In this document: piece after piece, positions 35,112 to 43,765 of the stretch
How the letters are laid out: every line of letters begins with the position of its first letter
How positions within the stretch are numbered: the first letter of the stretch is position 1
NCBI GenBank assembly: GCA_005116955.1
Contig: SWDI01000001.1
Coordinates: forward strand, 710,954-774,953
Direction of reading: 5' to 3'
DNA from: Nitrospira sp.
GTDB taxonomy: Bacteria; Nitrospirota; Nitrospiria; Nitrospirales; Nitrospiraceae
Length of the DNA: 64,000 bases
Made by a program: the position numbers and the translations under genes
Notes under the pieces: model-generated
Database searches by the model: none
What the model was told of the DNA's origin: nothing
What the model saw: the letters and a program-made list of their open reading frames with translations, nothing else

Positions 35112-35885
35112 ATGGGCATGCAGAGTGATTTCTATCAGCTGTTGAAAGAACAAGGGCATGTGTTTGGCGTGCCGAGCCAGACTGCGCGAGGGCAGGAACT
35201 GACCACGGCTACGACGATCCTCGCGTTCAAGTACCGGGATGGGGTGCTGGTCGCTGGGGATCGGCGTGCGACGGCCGGCAATATGGTGATGTACGACCGC
35301 ACTGACAAGGTATTGGAGATCGATCGACATAGCGTCATGGCAATTGCCGGAGTGCCAGCGACCGCGTATGAAATGGCGCGCATACTTGAACATTCGTTCA
35401 AGTATTTTCGGCGGACACAGCTTCAGGAACTCAGTTTTGAGGGCAAACTCAGGGCTCTCTCAAAGTTGCTGAAAGACAACGTCCCGGCGGCGCTGGCGGG
35501 TACGGGTGCTGTGGTGCCGATCTTTGCCGGGTACGACTTGGAGCAGGAAGTGGCAAAGATTTATTTTTACGACATTCTCGGTGCGGAGTTCGAAGGAGTG
35601 GACTATGCAGTATCCGGGTCCGGTTCACCGACCATTCGCGGAATCCTACATTACGTGAATACATGGGGTGAACAGCCGCTGAGCGCGATGCCGGAAGAGC
35701 AGGCAACCGTTCAGGCATTACGACTGTTGACGAGTGCCGCAGAATTCGATAGCGCGACCGGAGGAGTCAACCGAGAAGCTGGTCTCTATCCGGTGATCAA
35801 ATTCATTACTGCTTCCGGTGTGCGCACGATGCCGGATGCGCAATTGAAGCCTCTCTTCGAGACAAAGGTTAGTCGCCATGTATGA
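35112..35885 (+). CDS. prcB: 20S proteasome beta subunit
   Basis: 257 residues. N-terminal nucleophile hydrolase: the propeptide (about 1-33) is cut before Thr34 in ELTTA-TTILAF, giving the catalytic threonine; Lys (in YDRTDKVLEI) and Asp (AGDRRATAGNM) complete the site. The usual Gly before the Thr is Ala here. Start taken at 35112 because GGAGCGGAG precedes it and MQSDFYQLLKEQ reads like the family N-terminus; an in-frame ATG at 35061 would add 17 residues. The gene ends 8 bases inside prcA. Confidence 0.95.
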   Translation: MGMQSDFYQLLKEQGHVFGVPSQTARGQELTTATTILAFKYRDGVLVAGDRRATAGNMVMYDRTDKVLEIDRHSVMAIAGVPATAYEMARILEHSFKYFRRTQLQELSFEGKLRALSKLLKDNVPAALAGTGAVVPIFAGYDLEQEVAKIYFYDILGAEFEGVDYAVSGSGSPTIRGILHYVNTWGEQPLSAMPEEQATVQALRLLTSAAEFDSATGGVNREAGLYPVIKFITASGVRTMPDAQLKPLFETKVSRHV

Positions 35886-36678
35886 AGAGCCATATAAATG
35901 GGTTGAAGCGGTCGGCAATCGTCGGACCTATCTCGACGAACAGTTTAAGGAGGGAGCCCCTGTTGTCGGAGTGACGTGTGAGCGCGGCATTCTGCTCATG
36001 ACGATGAGCAAGGGCACTCCCAAGCTCTATGAGATTTACGATCGTCTAGCCCTGGGTGGGATGGGCCACCCGGCTGATCTCGAGAAGCTGCGTTTCAATC
36101 TGTTGGAGATGGCTCACGTCGAAGGATTTAATCGCTCCGCTTCCGATGTGACCGGAGGCCGTCTGGTGAAGTACGGGATGGCGCCGACAATCAAGCAGGC
36201 GTTCGAAGAGGTATTCAAAGCCCCTTTTATCGTGAAAATCTTGCTGGCAGAGATCGGACAAAAAGCCGGGAAGGACGGGTTCTTGACGATCAATTACGAC
36301 GGGACGTTTGAGGAAAAGAGCCAGTATGCAGTGCTTGCCGCGACGTCGGCGGTCGAGCAGAAGATGGCTGGATATCTCCGAGAACAGTCTCGTGCGTCTC
36401 TTGCGGACGCTGTAGGTACGGCGATTCGCACGTGGGCGGTCGGTGATCGAGCGCAGCGACGAGTCCTGGACGAGGGAGAAGGCCATGACGAGGCGAGGAC
36501 CAGCCAGGTGACGGACGCTGAGACACTCTATGCCTATCTGCGGCGATGTATCGCTGAAAAGACGGTCGAATGTGCCTTGCTTGATCGTCATGTGCAAGGA
36601 CCCTCCAAGTATCGAGCCCTTGGGGTCGATGAATTGAAAACCTTGCTCCCCAATGAGCTGAGCCCATCACTCTCGTAA
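35878..36678 (+). CDS. prcA: 20S proteasome alpha subunit
   Basis: 266 residues. Forms the outer heptameric rings that gate the chamber and dock ARC. MYEEPYKWVEAVGNRRTYLD is the N-terminal gate helix region; the fold follows with GILLMTMSKGTPKLYEIYDR and no catalytic Thr. The C-terminus (about 195-266) is charged and carries an extra helical segment. ATG 35878 overlaps prcB by 8 bases, so the two subunits are translationally coupled. Confidence 0.93.
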   Translation: MYEEPYKWVEAVGNRRTYLDEQFKEGAPVVGVTCERGILLMTMSKGTPKLYEIYDRLALGGMGHPADLEKLRFNLLEMAHVEGFNRSASDVTGGRLVKYGMAPTIKQAFEEVFKAPFIVKILLAEIGQKAGKDGFLTINYDGTFEEKSQYAVLAATSAVEQKMAGYLREQSRASLADAVGTAIRTWAVGDRAQRRVLDEGEGHDEARTSQVTDAETLYAYLRRCIAEKTVECALLDRHVQGPSKYRALGVDELKTLLPNELSPSLS

Positions 36679-36682
36679 TAGC

Positions 36683-38170
36683 ATGTTGAATCGTATCTTC
36701 GGTTTAGAGACTGAATACGGACTCTTGATCCACGAGGATCGACCGGACCATTCTCCGACGTGGTTTGCACATAAGATTCGTGACCATCTCTTTCAGGTTC
36801 AGCGGCGGGGTGTGCTGGACTTGCACCATCGAGGGCATGATGAGCCTCCAGGCAATGGGGGATTTCTTACCAACGCCGGACGAATTTATTTGGACATGGG
36901 GCATTTGGAGTATGCTTCACCGGAATGTCATTCCCTCATGGATGTCGTGGCGTCGGACCGTGCTGGGGATCTCTTGTTGCAGCGAACGATCGAAGCTCTT
37001 GGGTTCTGTGACCAGGTATCCTTGATCAAGAACAACATCGACCATGAGACGGATGCGACCTTTGGCTCGCATGAGAACTACCTGGTGCCCCGGCGGTTCC
37101 CTTTTTCGAGGAGCGGGATGGCTCCGCTCGTGACGTTTCTTGTGACCAGGCAGATTTTTACCGGCTCTGGGCGTGTCGGTTCCGCCCCCCTCCAGGATGC
37201 CTGGATTCAGATGGATCGGTTGCTCGTGCCACGTTCGACGTTTGGGACGCAGCCTATATCGGAGCTGCCCTTTCAAATCTCCCAGCGTGCCGACTATATC
37301 GTGAACGATTTCTTCGAATGGGTGCAGCAGAATCGGGCGATTGTGAATACGAGAGATGAACCGTTGGCGGACCCCAATCAATACCGACGGATTCATCTGT
37401 TGCTGGGCGATTCCAATATGGCTGAATATGCGACGGCATTGAAGCTCGGTACGACCGGGCTGGTGTTGCAGCTGATTGAGGAGGGACATGCGCCTCAAGA
37501 ATTGGAAATCGACGAACCGGTGGAAGCGCTTCAAGAGATTTCACAGGATCAAGAACGGCGCTGGCTGGTCCGGTTACAGTCTCACAAGATGATGTCGGCT
37601 GTGGATATTCAAGAACGGTTTCTTGACTGTGCCGTCCGACATTACAGCGGGCAGGATGAAGAGACCGATTGGGTTCTTGCCCAATGGGCATCAGTGCTCC
37701 ATGATCTGCGCGGCGATTATCAGAAGCTCGTTGGGCGTGTCGATTGGGCGTCCAAACTGTGGTTGCTGAACTGCTTCCGAGAAGCGGAGCATGTCGAGTG
37801 GACCGATCCTATGCTGAAGAGTTTAGACTTGGAGTATCATAACCTGAATCCAGCAAAGGGGCTGTATCACGGATTATTGGAAGAGGGCCGTGTCCCTCGT
37901 GTGACGACGGACCGCCTCATTGATCTCGCAATGGACACCGCACCAAAAAACACTCGTGCCTACGGCCGCAGTGAGCTGGTTAGATATCTTCTGAGTGAGC
38001 GGCCCGCTTCAGTGGCGGATCAGCTTCCAGCCGCTGATGGCTTATTCCCTTCCTATGTCATCAATTGGTCGATCTTCCAAGTGAGGGGTCGCGCCCCGTT
38101 TCCCATGCCGGACCCGTTTAAGACCTATCTGAAAGATGTGCGGACACATCTCGACAGCGTGATCGTCTAA
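36683..38170 (+). CDS. pafA: Pup ligase PafA
   Basis: 495 residues, paralogue of Dop. It forms the isopeptide bond between the C-terminal Glu of Pup and substrate lysines using ATP. MLNRIFGLETEYGL is the N-terminal active-site strand; SHENYLVPRRFPFS and NTRDEPLADPNQYRRIHLLL are shared family motifs. The absence of a Dop loop and the C-terminal domain YVINWSIFQV...DPFKTYLKDV fit PafA. The catalytic Asp (about 71) lies in IYLDMGHLEYASPEC, where actinobacterial PafA has LDVGSHPEYAT; one residue is missing and Pro is replaced by Leu. Four bases separate it from prcA. Confidence 0.93.
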   Translation: MLNRIFGLETEYGLLIHEDRPDHSPTWFAHKIRDHLFQVQRRGVLDLHHRGHDEPPGNGGFLTNAGRIYLDMGHLEYASPECHSLMDVVASDRAGDLLLQRTIEALGFCDQVSLIKNNIDHETDATFGSHENYLVPRRFPFSRSGMAPLVTFLVTRQIFTGSGRVGSAPLQDAWIQMDRLLVPRSTFGTQPISELPFQISQRADYIVNDFFEWVQQNRAIVNTRDEPLADPNQYRRIHLLLGDSNMAEYATALKLGTTGLVLQLIEEGHAPQELEIDEPVEALQEISQDQERRWLVRLQSHKMMSAVDIQERFLDCAVRHYSGQDEETDWVLAQWASVLHDLRGDYQKLVGRVDWASKLWLLNCFREAEHVEWTDPMLKSLDLEYHNLNPAKGLYHGLLEEGRVPRVTTDRLIDLAMDTAPKNTRAYGRSELVRYLLSERPASVADQLPAADGLFPSYVINWSIFQVRGRAPFPMPDPFKTYLKDVRTHLDSVIV

Positions 38171-38286
38171 GCTGATCAGATTCAGTAATGACTGTTTCTT
38201 TCTCAGGCAGAATCCCCTTGTGCTAAGCTTTGGCACATACGGTGGACGGTGAATACCGACGGCTATGCTGCATGAGAGGGTGGGTT

Positions 38287-38745
38287 ATGGGGGCCAGACG
38301 ATGGGTGATGGAATATGGCGTCGCTCTGGTTCTAGCATTTCTCTTCGCGATGATCCTTGGACAGGTGTCGTTATTTCGAGAAAGCTCGCTGGGGAAACTT
38401 CGGGCGTCAGACCTTGTCCAATTCGTCGGCTACAGTGGTTCACTGGCGATCGGATGGTTGGGTGCCAGAGAGTTGGCGAGAAACCCGCCGGTGGAATGGA
38501 AGTGGATCGTACCGTTTCAAGGTCTGGTCGTGCCTTGCGCGACGCTGCTCGCAATTACTATTGCGTACGGTGTGCTGCTCTTTGCGCTCGATCCGTTTCT
38601 TGGGAAATTAGGCAAGGCGATTTACAACTGGGTCTTCATCGTGGCTATTGTTGCCGATAGCATCTGGCTCATTCTCAGCTGGGTATGGAAGTGTGCTCCG
38701 CTCGTTGCAGCCCTGGAGTCTCGCAAACTTCGCAAAGCTGCGTAG
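38287..38745 (+). CDS. Four-helix membrane protein of unknown function
   Basis: 152 residues from ATG 38287 (behind GAGAGG). Four membrane segments: YGVALVLAFLFAMILG, QFVGYSGSLAIGWLGA, CATLLAITIAYGVLLFAL and WVFIVAIVADSIWLILSW. The short cytoplasmic tail is basic. No family recognised. It follows pafA by 116 bases and has no evident link to the proteasome. Upstream in-frame ATGs at 38230 and 38272 have no ribosome site. Confidence 0.6.
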   Translation: MGARRWVMEYGVALVLAFLFAMILGQVSLFRESSLGKLRASDLVQFVGYSGSLAIGWLGARELARNPPVEWKWIVPFQGLVVPCATLLAITIAYGVLLFALDPFLGKLGKAIYNWVFIVAIVADSIWLILSWVWKCAPLVAALESRKLRKAA

Positions 38746-38782
38746 GCGTTCTGCTCAGGGGACAAGCTTGACGCAGCGTTCG

Positions 38783-39787
38783 TTATAACCGACCCAGCAA
38801 AAAGTCTACGATTCGGTTCTCCGCCCAGTACGGGTCTTCTCCATTTTGGCTTCTGTGAAAAAACCCGCAATGGCCTCCATAACGAGGCGCGGCCACACGA
38901 ATGTGTGGGTGCCGCTGAATGGTCGGTACGGTAAACATTGAGTAGGGAATAAATGGGTCGTCTTGTGCCGTAATGATGAGCGTAGGAACCGCGATGGCAT
39001 CGAGCACATGGCGTGCGCCCGCTCTGTCGTAGTAATCGACACCGTCTCGATAGCCTCCGTCGTGAGCGGTGTAGCGATCATCAAATTCGCTGATCGTGGC
39101 GATCCGATCGAGTTGGGAAAGATCCCATTTCCCTGGCAATAGCACCGCCTTTTCCCGCAGCCTCGACTTCAAGCGAGTCAGAAAGTGGCGATGATAGATG
39201 AAGTTGCGAGGTTCCTCCAATGCACGAGCGCAAACGGTTGGATTGATATTGGGGCATACTGCTGCCACTCCGGCTAGGGTGGGCTCGGTTTGGCCCAGCT
39301 CGCCTCCCGCTTTCAGGACGAGATTCCCACCCATGGAATACCCGATCAGCCATATGCGATCGAGTCCATCCCGGTGGGCCAGTTCGTTCAGGATGGTACG
39401 GTAGTCTCCGCTTAAACCGCTGTTATAGAGAGTCGGAGTGAGATGCTCGGTTCCTCCGCACGTACGCTGATTCAGGCGAATAACGTTGAAGCCGGCCCGA
39501 TAGGCCTTTGCTGCAATGCCACGCATGTACCGCGACTCGCTGCAGCCTTCAAGGCCGTGAACCAGGACTGCTGTGGGAGACGTCATGCGATTGCCTTGCC
39601 AATGACAGAATCCCTGAAGCTGTGTCTGTGGCTCAACGGGAAAAAGTCGAGCCTCCTGTGGCAATCCCGCCAAGGATGTGTCTCGGGGCACATAGCGAGG
39701 GAGGAGGGTCATGAGATGTGCGTTCCGGAGGGGGATCGGAGGCTGAAATGACGAGGCGATATCAAGTTTGTTGGAATTGGTTGTCAT
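38783..39787 (-). CDS. YheT-family alpha/beta hydrolase
   Basis: 334 residues. Typical UPF0017/YheT features: PLRNAHLMTLLPRYVPRD near the start, HGLEGCSESRYM oxyanion region, nucleophile Ser in GYSMGGN (about 149), acid in AQDDPF (about 280), His in GGHCGFF (about 308). An esterase-like enzyme with unknown natural substrate, probably cytoplasmic. No clear ribosome site before ATG 39787. Confidence 0.88.
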   Translation of the reverse strand: MTTNSNKLDIASSFQPPIPLRNAHLMTLLPRYVPRDTSLAGLPQEARLFPVEPQTQLQGFCHWQGNRMTSPTAVLVHGLEGCSESRYMRGIAAKAYRAGFNVIRLNQRTCGGTEHLTPTLYNSGLSGDYRTILNELAHRDGLDRIWLIGYSMGGNLVLKAGGELGQTEPTLAGVAAVCPNINPTVCARALEEPRNFIYHRHFLTRLKSRLREKAVLLPGKWDLSQLDRIATISEFDDRYTAHDGGYRDGVDYYDRAGARHVLDAIAVPTLIITAQDDPFIPYSMFTVPTIQRHPHIRVAAPRYGGHCGFFHRSQNGEDPYWAENRIVDFLLGRL

Positions 39788-40036
39788 GTCGAGTATGCGA
39801 TGCGGAGAACTTGAATGGGATCCTGATGGTTGTGCGGATCAAGTCTAAGACCTCACAGGAAAAACATTCAATGCAAAACCATACGATTATTGTTACGGAG
39901 GAATCATGTAGACGGGGGCCTGGTGAGATCTTGGTTGAGTGATTGAAAACCGTCTCGATTTGCTCAAACCATGAGATCAAAGTTTTCCTTAGCCCGATTA
40001 GGAAAGAGGGGGGAGATCTGGATAGGAGAAGTGTTG

Positions 40037-40112
40037 TGGCTCCCCGGGCAGGACTCGAACCTGCGACCAGCCGGTTAACAGCCGGCTGCTCTACCAACTG
40101 AGCTACCGGGGA
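40037..40112 (-). tRNA. tRNA-Asn (anticodon GTT)
   Basis: On the minus strand TCCCCGGTAGCTCAGTTGGT starts a complete cloverleaf: 7-bp acceptor stem, D arm, anticodon loop CTGTTAA with GTT, T arm GGTTCGAGTCC and encoded CCA. Discriminator base G. Confidence 0.97.
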
Positions 40113-40139
40113 ACAGAGATTTGAGTCAAAGCGAGTTGT

Positions 40140-40148
40140 ATTTTAGCA
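40140..40148 (-). promoter_or_regulatory. Extended -10 promoter of tRNA-Asn
   Basis: TGCTAAAAT on the minus strand is an extended -10 element, about 28 bases before the tRNA 5' end. No good -35 was seen. Confidence 0.4.
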
Positions 40149-40175
40149 AAACTTTTCCAGGAATAGGGAGATTTT

Positions 40176-40445
40176 TTAGACGTCGAAATCTTCGGTCTCG
40201 TCTTCGTCGGAAGAAGCGTCTGTGTTGCCTTTAGCGACAGCGGCGTAATGTTTGGCCCATGTCAGATAGAGGTTACCGCTATCACGCATTGTGTCTGCCG
40301 CTTTGATCAGCTTGTCCACAAGCTCAGGGTCTTTGCCTGTCGCTTGAATGATCGCCGCCTGCCGTTCGATAGCTTTAGGGTATTGGGTGATCAAGCCGGA
40401 AATCTCGCCGAGCAGCGCATCGATCATATTGTCCTCGTGTTCCAT
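40176..40445 (-). CDS. Small protein downstream of the oxidoreductase operon
   Basis: 89 residues, MEHEDNMIDALLGEISGLIT, an all-helical chain with an acidic tail (SSDEDETEDFDV). Start at 40445 chosen for the CGAGGT ribosome site; the longer frame to 40490 overlaps the terminator hairpin. It follows the delta-subunit gene of the 2-oxoacid:ferredoxin oxidoreductase but a strong terminator lies between. It may be an accessory factor of that enzyme; no motif supports a specific role. Confidence 0.6.
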   Translation of the reverse strand: MEHEDNMIDALLGEISGLITQYPKAIERQAAIIQATGKDPELVDKLIKAADTMRDSGNLYLTWAKHYAAVAKGNTDASSDEDETEDFDV

Positions 40446-40465
40446 CAGATACCTCGTGCCTAAAG

Positions 40466-40494
40466 AAAAACCCCATAGCGCGAACGCCATGGGG
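40466..40494 (-). terminator. Intrinsic terminator after the oxidoreductase operon
   Basis: On the minus strand CCCCATGGCG, UUCG-type loop, CGCTATGGGG, then TTTTTCTTT. Ten pairs (one G-T). It lies between the delta-subunit gene and the 89-residue gene, so the latter either has its own promoter or depends on read-through. Confidence 0.8.
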
Positions 40495-40520
40495 TTTTGA
40501 AAAGTTTAGCCCGTGACGAA

Positions 40521-40799
40521 CTATCCCTGATACGCTTGGCCCAAAGCCGCAGACTCACCTTTATTGGACATGAGCTGTCCGGTGGAACTGACGGCCTGCA
40601 TGGTAATGGCATTGTGCTTGGCTGCGTCACAGACGATCACACAGAGTTCACAGCCCTTACAGCGGTCGATGATCACTTCTGCCACCATCTTGCTCGAATT
40701 GAGATCAAGGGTGTTGGCCTCAGGGCAATACATGATGCAGAGCCGACATCCCTTTTTGGCCACGCATTTTTCGTCGATGACTTGAGCTACGTTATACAT
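40521..40799 (-). CDS. porD/forD: 2-oxoacid:ferredoxin oxidoreductase, delta (ferredoxin) subunit
   Basis: 92 residues carrying two [4Fe-4S] sites: CVAKKGCRLCIMYCPEA (first spacing C-x5-C-x2-C-x3-C) and CKGCELCVIVCDAAK. It passes electrons from the catalytic core to free ferredoxin. It lies last in a same-strand run with gamma, beta, alpha and a further subunit gene. Whether the complex acts on pyruvate or 2-oxoglutarate cannot be told from the sequence alone. Confidence 0.88.
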   Translation of the reverse strand: MYNVAQVIDEKCVAKKGCRLCIMYCPEANTLDLNSSKMVAEVIIDRCKGCELCVIVCDAAKHNAITMQAVSSTGQLMSNKGESAALGQAYQG

Positions 40800-40822
40800 G
40801 CGAGCTGGTTCCTTCTCTCTCG

Positions 40823-41530
40823 TTAAGCCGCCACGGCAGGATTGCCGACTCGCAGCTCATACTGATTCTTCTCGGCCCACGCGCTGGCGATGTCATAAGC
40901 CGCCTTCACGGTTGCCAGGTTCTTGGCCAGCAACATTTCTTTCTTGGCGAATTTCTTCTTGATCGCTTCATCCAAGGAGGCGGTTCCACCGGAGGCGACG
41001 AACTTCTTCCCGAATCGTTCCTGTAAGGCGCCATCCAGAGCTTCCATTGAGACGCACTTGGTGATGCCCGCGACCGATCCGATCATCGACATATTCGTCG
41101 ATAACTCAGTGCCGGCCACCTCAATCGCGAGTTCGGTTCCTGCAATGTAAAATACCTTTACGTTCAGATCCTTGAGCCGTTCAATGTCATCGGTCGATAG
41201 AAGCTCTTGATCAGAGTTGATCACCACGAGGCCGCCTTCTTTCACACCGGAATAGAAGGGCATGGTGTAGCTTTTGCCCATAGTGATGACTTGTGGATGA
41301 AAAACCTGGATGACATCGGGAAATACTAACTCGCCGCGGTCATAGATTCTCTCGATGCCAATGCGGCAATAACTTTCCGCTGGTGCCATGCGCTTCTCGG
41401 CGCCGAAGAACGGGTTGGAGATGGAGAACTTTCCGTCCCGGTTCGCAGCCATGGCCAAGACATGCGCTGCGGTGACCGCACCCTGTCCCCCCAAGCCTGA
41501 CATCCGGATATTCAATCGTCTCTTAATCAT
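40823..41530 (-). CDS. porG/forG: 2-oxoacid:ferredoxin oxidoreductase, gamma subunit
   Basis: 235 residues. RMSGLGGQGAVTAAHVLAMA at the N-terminus is the family hallmark, followed by NPFFGAEKRMAPAESYCRIG and TNMSMIGSVAGIT. It contributes to CoA binding and interdomain contacts in the complex. Behind GGAGG in the operon, 17 bases after the beta-subunit gene. The C-terminal helix (about 180-235) is Lys-rich. Confidence 0.92.
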   Translation of the reverse strand: MIKRRLNIRMSGLGGQGAVTAAHVLAMAANRDGKFSISNPFFGAEKRMAPAESYCRIGIERIYDRGELVFPDVIQVFHPQVITMGKSYTMPFYSGVKEGGLVVINSDQELLSTDDIERLKDLNVKVFYIAGTELAIEVAGTELSTNMSMIGSVAGITKCVSMEALDGALQERFGKKFVASGGTASLDEAIKKKFAKKEMLLAKNLATVKAAYDIASAWAEKNQYELRVGNPAVAA

Positions 41531-41547
41531 GTCTGCCTCCGGTCTGA

Positions 41548-42456
41548 CTATGCTGACGCTTGTCCTGCCAGCTGTTTGGCGGCTGCTTTCCGTTCCTTAT
41601 CCTTTGCTGCCAATTCAGCCAGCAATTGCTTGGCTGGCTCACTGATGTATTCCTTGTAGGCGAAACGCTCGGTTGGCTTTTCAGAATCACGCATTTCCTG
41701 AAGGCCTTCCATGCTGTTCTTGCCGATTTCAAGAATGCATGGCGTGTAGAGCTGGAGATAGGTCGGGCCAATTTCACGGGCAATATGTACGGCATTGCGG
41801 ATGACCTTCTCGACCAGTGACGGCTTGCTAACCGTGCAGTTGACCACGTAATGGCAGCCGGATTCACGAGCAATTTCAGGCAGCCGCACCTTATCGAATA
41901 ATTTTCCGACTGGTGCCATCTTGGCCACAAAGCCCTTTTGCATCAAACCACTTTCCTGGCCGCCTGTATTGGCATACAGTTCGTTGTCAAAACAAATTGT
42001 TGTGAACTTCTCCTGCCGGAACCAGGCCTGCAGTGTCATATCTAATCCGATGTCAACAGTTGCACCATCACCAGCAAGGACAACGACATCCTTGACACGA
42101 CCGGGGAAGCGGACACTCAAGGCACGTTTGAGGCCTGATGCGATGGCGTTCTGGTTGCCGAACAACGAGTGGATGTTATGAACCGCCACCATCGGGAATA
42201 CCAGGCTGGTACAACCTGTTGATCCGACCATGACCGTATCCTCTGGATTCGGGAGAGATGCCAGTATGTATCGGAAGGCCATCGACTCAGGACAACCAGC
42301 GCAGAGTGAGTGTTGCTCAATCAGTTCCTTTGATGTGCCTATATCTTTCCAGCCTCGATCTTCCTTGCCATATGTGGCACTCTTTACGAGGTCTTGATAA
42401 TCCGGTGGCATGATATCGTATAAGTCTTCGGAGATTTGTATACGCTCTTTGCTCAT
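41548..42456 (-). CDS. porB/forB: 2-oxoacid:ferredoxin oxidoreductase, beta subunit (TPP-binding)
   Basis: 302 residues. Thiamine diphosphate site: GDGATVDIGLDMTLQAWFRQ (about 130-149) followed by CFDNELYANTGGQ. A CAGCPESM motif (about 53-60) and later Cys (GCHYVVNCTV) bind a [4Fe-4S] cluster. It carries the active site for oxidative decarboxylation or, in the reductive TCA cycle, carboxylation of acyl-CoA. ATG 42456 is behind GAGGAGG. Confidence 0.94.
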   Translation of the reverse strand: MSKERIQISEDLYDIMPPDYQDLVKSATYGKEDRGWKDIGTSKELIEQHSLCAGCPESMAFRYILASLPNPEDTVMVGSTGCTSLVFPMVAVHNIHSLFGNQNAIASGLKRALSVRFPGRVKDVVVLAGDGATVDIGLDMTLQAWFRQEKFTTICFDNELYANTGGQESGLMQKGFVAKMAPVGKLFDKVRLPEIARESGCHYVVNCTVSKPSLVEKVIRNAVHIAREIGPTYLQLYTPCILEIGKNSMEGLQEMRDSEKPTERFAYKEYISEPAKQLLAELAAKDKERKAAAKQLAGQASA

Positions 42457-42510
42457 ATCGCCTCCTCAATATCGCTCATAAGAACGACATAGGTTTGAAG
42501 TCAGTACAAC

Positions 42511-43722
42511 TCAGCTTCCACGACCAGCCAAGGAGAAGGTCTTCATCCCCAGGGCTGTTTTAATTTCGGACACAATGATTTCCGGCGGCATCGTCATGCC
42601 TCCGCAGACACGGGGTCCTGCATGTACTCGTTCAGGATTTGAAATTGTCGCCTTAATCTCTTTTGCCAGCCAGCCGGTCACATTGAATTCTGGAACGAAG
42701 ATGTGCTTAGCGTTCTTCGTCGCTTCTCGGATTTCCTCTTCCGGCCATGGACGCAATGTCTTCACCTTGACAAGTCCGCAGCGCACCCCTTCATCTTCCA
42801 AGAGGCGGATCGCTTCGCGGCCCTGCGAAACGGCAGTGCCGGATGCCACGATTATAATTTCCGCGTCGGTGTTCTCTGTATCGATGAGGCCGTTCAGCCA
42901 GTGGATCGAATGCTTGCGCGAGCGTTCTACCGCGGCCCAGATTTCTTGTTGCCAGGACGCGTGGGTTGCATAGCTGATGTAGTTGCTCTTCATCACGAAT
43001 GGATCACGCATCATGCGGACTGGTGGACATTCCATATCCATGCAAGGCACTGGTGAGCGATAGGGATCGTATGGTGGCAAGCACATGTCGGCCGGTGTGA
43101 GATTGACGACGTCCTTCGTATGCGTCACGAAGAATCCGTCGCAGCATAGTGCAAGCGGAAGGTGCACATCCGGCTCCTCGGACACCATGTAGCCCTTTAA
43201 AATCCAATCAAAGAAGTCCTGAGCCGTTTCTGCATGCCACACCAACATGCCGGTATTCAGTAAATAGGCAATCTCAAGCGTGTCTGGCTGAATCGAGAGA
43301 GGTGAGTTAATACCGCGGCAAGTGACGATCATTTGGATCGGCAGTCTTGCACCAGACCACATCGGGAAGTTTTCCATCGCACGCATCGTGCCAGGTCCCG
43401 CAGTCGTCGTAAATACACGGGCTCCGCCAAACGCAGCACCGGCGCACTGCGACATGACGGCAAATTCGCTCTCACCACGGAAATAGTCTCCGATATAGCC
43501 TTCAGCGAATAGTTCACCGATCAATGCGGCGGCTTCACTCTGTGGTGTGATGGGATAGGCGATCATCACATCACAGCTGGCTCGGCGAAGCGCTTCCTTG
43601 ATGACCTCGGATCCCGTAAAGAACGATGGGGTCCGCGGAGCCTCGTTCATTAATTTCCACGTGTCTGTATAGGTCTGACCTTTTTTATTTTTTGTGCCGA
43701 TGACTGAGTGTATATCCGCCAT
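42511..43722 (-). CDS. porA/forA: 2-oxoacid:ferredoxin oxidoreductase, alpha subunit
   Basis: 403 residues from ATG 43722 (AAGGAGG at eight bases). Pyrimidine-binding and transketolase-like domains: ASCDVMIAYPITPQSEAAAL, ESEFAVMSQCAGAAFGGARV, TTTAGPGTMRAMENFPMW. The second half (IIVASGTAVSQGREAIRLL; VKTLRPWPEEEIREA) is the C-terminal transketolase domain. The frame is open upstream to 43782, but that part overlaps the previous gene and lacks a ribosome site. Pairs with beta to form the catalytic core. Confidence 0.94.
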   Translation of the reverse strand: MADIHSVIGTKNKKGQTYTDTWKLMNEAPRTPSFFTGSEVIKEALRRASCDVMIAYPITPQSEAAALIGELFAEGYIGDYFRGESEFAVMSQCAGAAFGGARVFTTTAGPGTMRAMENFPMWSGARLPIQMIVTCRGINSPLSIQPDTLEIAYLLNTGMLVWHAETAQDFFDWILKGYMVSEEPDVHLPLALCCDGFFVTHTKDVVNLTPADMCLPPYDPYRSPVPCMDMECPPVRMMRDPFVMKSNYISYATHASWQQEIWAAVERSRKHSIHWLNGLIDTENTDAEIIIVASGTAVSQGREAIRLLEDEGVRCGLVKVKTLRPWPEEEIREATKNAKHIFVPEFNVTGWLAKEIKATISNPERVHAGPRVCGGMTMPPEIIVSEIKTALGMKTFSLAGRGS

Positions 43723-43765
43723 GGATCCAGCCTCCTTATTTACAGGCCCGAACAGTCTCAGGTCG

